In this document: positions 59,784 to 64,000 of the stretch, in pieces
How positions within the stretch are numbered: the first letter of the stretch is position 1
Layout of the letters: the number at the start of each line of letters is the position of its first letter
Assembly: GCA_934630705.1 (NCBI GenBank)
Contig: CAKTWP010000007.1
Span: 1-64,000 of the forward strand
Direction of reading: 5' to 3'
Source of the DNA: an uncultured Clostridia bacterium
Lineage (GTDB): Bacteria > Bacillota > Clostridia > Christensenellales > Aristaeellaceae
Length of the DNA: 64,000 nt
Made by a program: the position numbers and the translations under genes
The notes under the pieces: model-generated
The model's input: the letters and a program-made list of their open reading frames with translations, nothing else
Told to the model about the DNA's origin: nothing
Databases searched by the model: none

Positions 59784-60737
59784 TTATGGATCCCAGAAGA
59801 AGGGCTGGCTGAAGGCGGCCATGCCCCAGCTCAGGGCCAGCTCCACGCGGATGTAGCGCTCGTCGCCCTGGGCTTTATAGGCGGCCACGGGGTTTTTCCC
59901 CGTCTGCACCTGGCGCACCTGCCCGCCTGCGCTAATAAAGCGGAAGGTCTTGTCCACGTCCGTGAACAGGGAATCGGGATGGCAGGTGGCCACAATCCAA
60001 TCCCCGTCGGCGCGGATGGATTCAAAGCTGGCGCCGTTGGATACATAAAGGCTGCCATGCCGCAGCGCGTCCAGCACGCCCGCCCTTGTTTCCTCCCGCA
60101 CCAGCGCCATGTTCCAGGCGTGATGGAAATCCCGAACGGTGTGGAAATCGTCATTGCCAAAGCCCCAGACCCGCTTGCCCGCCGTCAGCGCCGCATCCCA
60201 GACGTCGGTGGCCAGATTGCCCGGGCCGGAAAACACATCGCCGTTGATGATCTCAATGCCGGTATAGCCGTTCAGGTTTCGAGCGTCATCGCAGGTCCAG
60301 TAATTCTGCTGCGCCCAGTGGGGATGGGCCAGAATGGCAAAGCCCCCGTCATGGAGAATCTGATCGATTACCCGCTGGTTGTCCTGCAGGGTATAGGTGC
60401 CCTTGGGCTTGCCTACAATATCCTCCTGAAACGTCATGGGGCAGCCGATGCCCAGAATATGATGGCTGTAGGAATCCTCCCGGCCTTCGATGAGAATGAA
60501 GTTCTCCCAGGATTCGGGCTCGGGATGGCGAAACAGCTCCCGCTTGGCGTCGGTGGTGTGATCAGTGATGGCCAAAAAGCGGTAGTTCATCCGGGGATTG
60601 CGCTTGTACGTGCACTTTTTGCCGTAGCAGGCGGCGGTCTGCGCCAGATCGAAATCGCCATCGGAAACGATGGTATGGGTATGCAGGTTGCCCCGCAGCC
60701 AGACGCCGTCATCAAAATAGGGAGATTGCCAGGGCAT
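59784..60737 (-). CDS. PHP-domain hydrolase of a carbohydrate locus
   Basis: 317 residues. PHP signatures: RGNLHTHTIVSDGD, LAITDHT, GRED, ILAHPHW and a late GNDDFH. It lacks the N-terminal extra domain of the PHP protein at 5523-6887. Start after AGGAGGATCCTTCCC. It follows the GH127-like gene by 38 bases, so the two are co-transcribed and probably act on the same substrate class. Confidence 0.82.
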   Translation of the reverse strand: MPWQSPYFDDGVWLRGNLHTHTIVSDGDFDLAQTAACYGKKCTYKRNPRMNYRFLAITDHTTDAKRELFRHPEPESWENFILIEGREDSYSHHILGIGCPMTFQEDIVGKPKGTYTLQDNQRVIDQILHDGGFAILAHPHWAQQNYWTCDDARNLNGYTGIEIINGDVFSGPGNLATDVWDAALTAGKRVWGFGNDDFHTVRDFHHAWNMALVREETRAGVLDALRHGSLYVSNGASFESIRADGDWIVATCHPDSLFTDVDKTFRFISAGGQVRQVQTGKNPVAAYKAQGDERYIRVELALSWGMAAFSQPFFWDP

Positions 60738-60775
60738 GGGAAGGATCCTCCTTTTGCGGGCGAAACGCCCGAAAA

Positions 60776-62473
60776 TTAACGCTTTTGCTGGGTGGGGCCA
60801 TAATTGGCCGCGCCGGTGTAGGGCACATCCTCGGGAGTGGGCAGCACGATGGGCTTGGTCAGATCCCGCTGATACAGCCGCAGATGCTCCCCGTGGGGCA
60901 GCAGATCAATCACATCGCAGCCCCGCCAGACCACCTGATAATCCTGCCCGGCCACATGCTCCTTTTTCGTGACGGTGCGCAGGGGATGGCGCAGCGCCAG
61001 CGTGTCGCCCGGCTGCAGGGCGCTCAGCCCCAACAGCTCGCCCCGGCGCTGACCCTCCACCGCCTGGCCGTTCAGATACAGCTTCACCTGCCGGCCCATC
61101 CACGGATACAGCCGGAAGAACGCCCCGCCGGGCTTTTTCAGGGTAATGGCCATGCGGCCATGCTCCGGATAATCCATGGAAAGGCGGAAAGCATCGGTTT
61201 CCTTATCCAGCGGAATATTGACGCACAGCGCGCCCTCCTCCTCCGTCACCGCAATATCCCAAACCAGCTTCAGCGCGATGGGCGCGATGCCCACGCAGCA
61301 GCCCGCGATGGAGCGGAACTTGCTCAGGGAAATGCTGTTGGGCAGGGAGCCGCCGGTGAAGCCGCCGATGATGCGCTTGTCCAGATCGTGATAGGTGATG
61401 CCGTTACCATCGGGGAGGGAATTATCCACCACCACGTAGGAGGCGGAATTGATCTGGTTTTCCACCAGCTGGTTCCGGGCGAACAGGTTGATGTCGTTCC
61501 AGTATTCGGGATGGCCGGCCTGAATCAGCTCCCAGGCGCAGGAGATCATATCCCGGATGCAGCAGGATTCGCAGTGCTCCTCATTCATGGGATGCCATTG
61601 GGCATATTCGGGAATCCAGCCAAAGGAAGAGGAAAGGGAGCGGATATAATCATAAATCCCCTTGCCGGCGGTGAGATACCGCGCTTCTCCCGTCACCCTC
61701 CCCAGGCGCACCAGCCCCATGGCTACCCAGCCGGCGGAATGCACATGGCCGAAGAACTGGTATTTATAATTGAAGTAACGGGAGGTGCCCAGCAGGAAAT
61801 TGGCCAGGCCCTGGGCCAGATCCAGCGCCACCGCATCGCCCTTCAGCTCATAGCGCTCCACCAGCGCCCGCAGCATGATGGCGTTGCGGATGGGCTGCTC
61901 TCCCCGGCCGGTATGGCGGGTGAGATCGAAGCCGCCGTTTTGCAGATATACGTCGTTGGGAAATTCGTAAAGGGGAAGGGGCTCCGGGCTGTCTCCGGAC
62001 CAGAAGGTGCGCACCTTGCGCTCAATCACCAGCTCCCGCATCCCCCGCACCAGCTCCGAAGCCCGCTTTTCAATCTCCGGATCCGCCGGAAACTTGCGGC
62101 TGAGCCGGTTCAGCGCCGGGAGGATATAGCCCATTTCATGGAAGGAGGAATGCATGGTGTGGGTCCAGGGATAGGGATGATGGAAGCGCAGGCCATGGGC
62201 GCCCCAATCCGACAGCAGGAATTTCTGGAACGCGGCAAGCACCTCGGCCCCTTCCTCCGTGCCCAGCATTTCCCGCACGCTGTCCAGCCCCTCATACCAC
62301 GAGCCCACCAGCTCCGCATCGTCCACCCGGCAATGGGCGGCCTCGGCGGGCTTTTTGTTGGGCAGCACCAGCCAGTAGGGCAGATACCCCTCCGCCGGAT
62401 CCACCATGGACGTGATGTAATTCAGCGACCGGGCCGCGCATTTGAGCGGCTCAAATTTCTGATATCGTACCAT
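60776..62473 (-). CDS. GH127-like six-hairpin glycoside hydrolase
   Basis: 565 residues with an alpha/alpha toroid pattern and C-terminal beta domains. The block NEEHCESCCIRD and the later IAGCCVG resemble the zinc-binding cysteines and catalytic glutamate region of GH127/GH146 beta-L-arabinofuranosidases. Another block, LPYWLVLP ... SWYEGLDSV, is seen at the N-terminus. No signal peptide, so it acts inside the cell. Assignment to GH127 itself is tentative. Start directly after AGGAGGCGCTT. Confidence 0.65.
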   Translation of the reverse strand: MVRYQKFEPLKCAARSLNYITSMVDPAEGYLPYWLVLPNKKPAEAAHCRVDDAELVGSWYEGLDSVREMLGTEEGAEVLAAFQKFLLSDWGAHGLRFHHPYPWTHTMHSSFHEMGYILPALNRLSRKFPADPEIEKRASELVRGMRELVIERKVRTFWSGDSPEPLPLYEFPNDVYLQNGGFDLTRHTGRGEQPIRNAIMLRALVERYELKGDAVALDLAQGLANFLLGTSRYFNYKYQFFGHVHSAGWVAMGLVRLGRVTGEARYLTAGKGIYDYIRSLSSSFGWIPEYAQWHPMNEEHCESCCIRDMISCAWELIQAGHPEYWNDINLFARNQLVENQINSASYVVVDNSLPDGNGITYHDLDKRIIGGFTGGSLPNSISLSKFRSIAGCCVGIAPIALKLVWDIAVTEEEGALCVNIPLDKETDAFRLSMDYPEHGRMAITLKKPGGAFFRLYPWMGRQVKLYLNGQAVEGQRRGELLGLSALQPGDTLALRHPLRTVTKKEHVAGQDYQVVWRGCDVIDLLPHGEHLRLYQRDLTKPIVLPTPEDVPYTGAANYGPTQQKR

Positions 62474-62508
62474 AAGCGCCTCCTGTATCTCTGTTTTTTA
62501 TTACTTTC

Positions 62509-62538
62509 ATTGTAACGTATGGGGCGCAGGCTTGTAAA
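62509..62538 (-). promoter_or_regulatory. promoter of the GH127-like and PHP genes
   Basis: Minus-strand TTTACA (or TTACAA) and TACAAT with 18 (17) bases between them, about 36 bases before the start. Confidence 0.6.
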
Positions 62539-62662
62539 GCGCAAATCATGAAAACAGGCCGAAAAACAGAAAAAACGTAGAAATCAGAAAAAAGTACATG
62601 TATAAAAAGGCTGAAAAGCGGTCAAATATCATAAAAGCGAGAGGATTATCATGTTTTTTTCC

Positions 62663-62692
62663 TTGATTTTTTCGTTCTGCGGGCTGTATCAT
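62663..62692 (+). promoter_or_regulatory. possible promoter of the sugar ABC permease genes
   Basis: TTGATT and TATCAT with 18 bases between them, about 100 bases before the permease start. The surrounding stretch 62520-62660 is AT-rich, unlike the rest of the window, and is otherwise empty. Confidence 0.4.
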
Positions 62693-62791
62693 GTTGTATG
62701 CGGAAGGTCGGTGACCATTCCGTCCGATCCGGGCGCATCGCCCAGGCGGCGGAAGCCGCCCCGTTATTTCCAGAAAAGGAGACGCTTGAGC

Positions 62792-63742
62792 ATGATCCCT
62801 CATTCCTCTCCGGCGCTGCCGCATCAGCGCAGCCGGTTCCAGCAGTTTTTCCGGGCAGTGCGGAAGCATAAGCTGCATCTGGCCATGATCCTTCCGGTGA
62901 TCTGCTGGTTTTTACTGTTTCGATATGGCCCGCTGTATGGCGTGACGCTGGCGTTTAAGGATTTCCAGCTGCTGCGGGGTATTTCGGGCAGCCCCTGGGT
63001 GGGCCTGGCCAATTACAGGCGGCTGTTTGGCAGCTACGATTTTAAAAACGTGTTTGCCAACACCCTCATCATCGCCGGGCTGAACTTTGTCTTTGGCTTT
63101 CCCGCGCCGGTGCTGCTGGCGCTGATGCTCAATGAGCTGCGGGCGCAGAAATTCAAGCGCGTTGCGCAATCCCTGAGCTATCTCCCTCATTTTATTTCCT
63201 GGGTCATCCTCACCGGCATTTTCATGGAGCTGCTTTCCCCGTCCCGGGGACCGGTGAACGCACTGCTCAAGGCCATGGGGCTGCAGCCCATTTATTTCCT
63301 GGGCGACGCCCGGTATTTCCGGGGCACGCTGGTGGTGACCAACATCTGGAAAACCGTGGGCTGGAACAGCATCGTGTATCTGGCGGCGCTGGGCGGCGTG
63401 AACGAAGAACTCTATGACGCGGCCCGGGTGGACGGCTGCGGCCGCTGGAAGCGCATCTGGCATGTGACCCTGCCGGGCATCACCCCGGTGGTGACGATCA
63501 TGCTGATTATGGCGGCTGGCAATCTGGTGTCGGATAATTTCGATCAGGTGTTTAACCTGCTCAATCCCGCCGTATATTCCACCGGCGACGTGCTGGGCAC
63601 TTATATTTATCGTCAGGGCATCACCAATATGGATTACAGCTATTCTACCGCCGTGGAGCTGTTTCGCAATCTGATCTCCCTGGTGCTGGTGGTCAGCGCC
63701 AATTTCATCTCCAAGCGCGTGAACGAATACGGTCTGTGGTAA
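62792..63742 (+). CDS. sugar ABC transporter permease, LplB type
   Basis: 316 residues with six transmembrane helices. Landmarks are FRYGPLYGVTLAFKDF, LANYRRLF, LNELRAQKFKRVAQSLSYLPHFISWVI and the coupling loop EELYDAARVDGCGRWKRIWHVTLPGI. This subgroup imports oligosaccharides together with an LplC-type partner (next gene) and a lipoprotein. Start at 62792 after AAAAGGAGACGCTTGAGC. Divergent from the glycosidase and PHP genes. Confidence 0.92.
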   Translation: MIPHSSPALPHQRSRFQQFFRAVRKHKLHLAMILPVICWFLLFRYGPLYGVTLAFKDFQLLRGISGSPWVGLANYRRLFGSYDFKNVFANTLIIAGLNFVFGFPAPVLLALMLNELRAQKFKRVAQSLSYLPHFISWVILTGIFMELLSPSRGPVNALLKAMGLQPIYFLGDARYFRGTLVVTNIWKTVGWNSIVYLAALGGVNEELYDAARVDGCGRWKRIWHVTLPGITPVVTIMLIMAAGNLVSDNFDQVFNLLNPAVYSTGDVLGTYIYRQGITNMDYSYSTAVELFRNLISLVLVVSANFISKRVNEYGLW

Positions 63743-63758
63743 AGGGGGGGAGAAAGCC

Positions 63759-64000
63759 ATGTCTGTCATTGTCTCAAAGCGCTCCCGGAAAAATCGTGTC
63801 TATGAAAGCAAGGGTGAGCCCTTTTTTCAGGCGGCGCTGGTGCTGGTGTTTCTGCTGCTGAGCGTCACGTTTCTGTATCCGTACTGGCACGTGCTGGTGA
63901 ATTCCTTTACCACCCCGGCGTTCGCCTCCGCCGCAGGCTTCCGGCTCTGGCCCGCAGAATTCTCCACCGATGCGTACCGGCATATGTTCAACACCTCGTT
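63759..64000 (+). CDS. sugar ABC transporter permease, LplC type (cut by window end)
   Basis: The first 80 codons are visible. A basic start (VSKRSRKNRVYES) is followed by the first helix (QAALVLVFLLLSVTFLYPYW), HVLVNSFTTP and DAYRHMFNTS, as in LplC/UgpE-like permeases. Start after GGGGGGAGAAAGCC, 16 bases after the partner gene. Confidence 0.88.
   Translation, partial: MSVIVSKRSRKNRVYESKGEPFFQAALVLVFLLLSVTFLYPYWHVLVNSFTTPAFASAAGFRLWPAEFSTDAYRHMFNTS

Overview
The window looks like a chromosome segment of a GC-rich, anaerobic, endospore-forming member of the Clostridia, probably gut-associated. The reasons are: SpoIVA and a BofA-like protein (sporulation); strong AGGAGG ribosome binding sites and TTGACA/TATAAT promoters (Firmicutes style); membrane subunits of a sodium-pumping decarboxylase (fermentation); and glycosidases of the GH92 and GH127 type with sugar ABC permeases. 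The genus cannot be read from the sequence.

Layout. 1-188: end of a tRNA-Tyr and a complete tRNA-Leu. 589-4342: sbcDC nuclease operon (minus). 4343-5522: non-coding stretch with repeats and a tRNA-Ala. 5523-12648: metabolic genes (PHP hydrolase, 2-hydroxyacid dehydrogenase, a secreted three-repeat protein behind an ECF-sigma-like promoter, an F420-ligase-like protein, a BofA-like protein, a GH92 glycosidase). 12804-17020: MarR regulator and a heterodimeric ABC exporter. 17229-30810: a compact, intact, phage-derived operon (minus). 30888-34259: ABC-2 exporter and recO. 34324-41676: two TIM-barrel isomerases, spoIVA, pyruvate kinase, a MATE pump. 41826-49537: DegV protein, decarboxylase subunits, and a branched-chain amino acid (Liv) transporter whose permease and ATPase are fused. 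49618-55188: HAD phosphatase, an XpaC-TelA-LemA-TPM gene row, a phosphodiesterase. 55189-55826: a dense field of nested palindromes. 55827-59580: MBL hydrolase, then a metal sensor and Zn/Cd-type P-ATPase. 59784-64000: a carbohydrate locus (PHP hydrolase, GH127-like enzyme, two ABC permeases, the last cut by the window end).

The most unusual part is 17229-30810. One promoter appears to drive about 17 tightly packed genes: packaging (large terminase, portal), capsid (scaffold, P22-type coat), a tail-chaperone gene with a -1 frameshift site, a tape-measure-like protein of only 195 residues, a baseplate hub with decapeptide repeats, adhesive fibre and glycine-rich tip proteins, an NlpC/P60 lysin, XhlA and a holin. 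I see no integrase, repressor, replication gene, tail-tube protein or sheath, and host genes lie directly on both sides. This fits a domesticated capsid with a very short tail (gene-transfer-agent-like or other particle), or a defective prophage remnant that has stayed intact.

A second theme is a dispersed mosaic palindromic repeat. Its core has arms ATGCGCCCCGGA / TCCGGGGCGCAT. It sits at five of the six convergent gene junctions and at several other 3' ends, often with two companion modules, and once as three tandem 120-bp copies.
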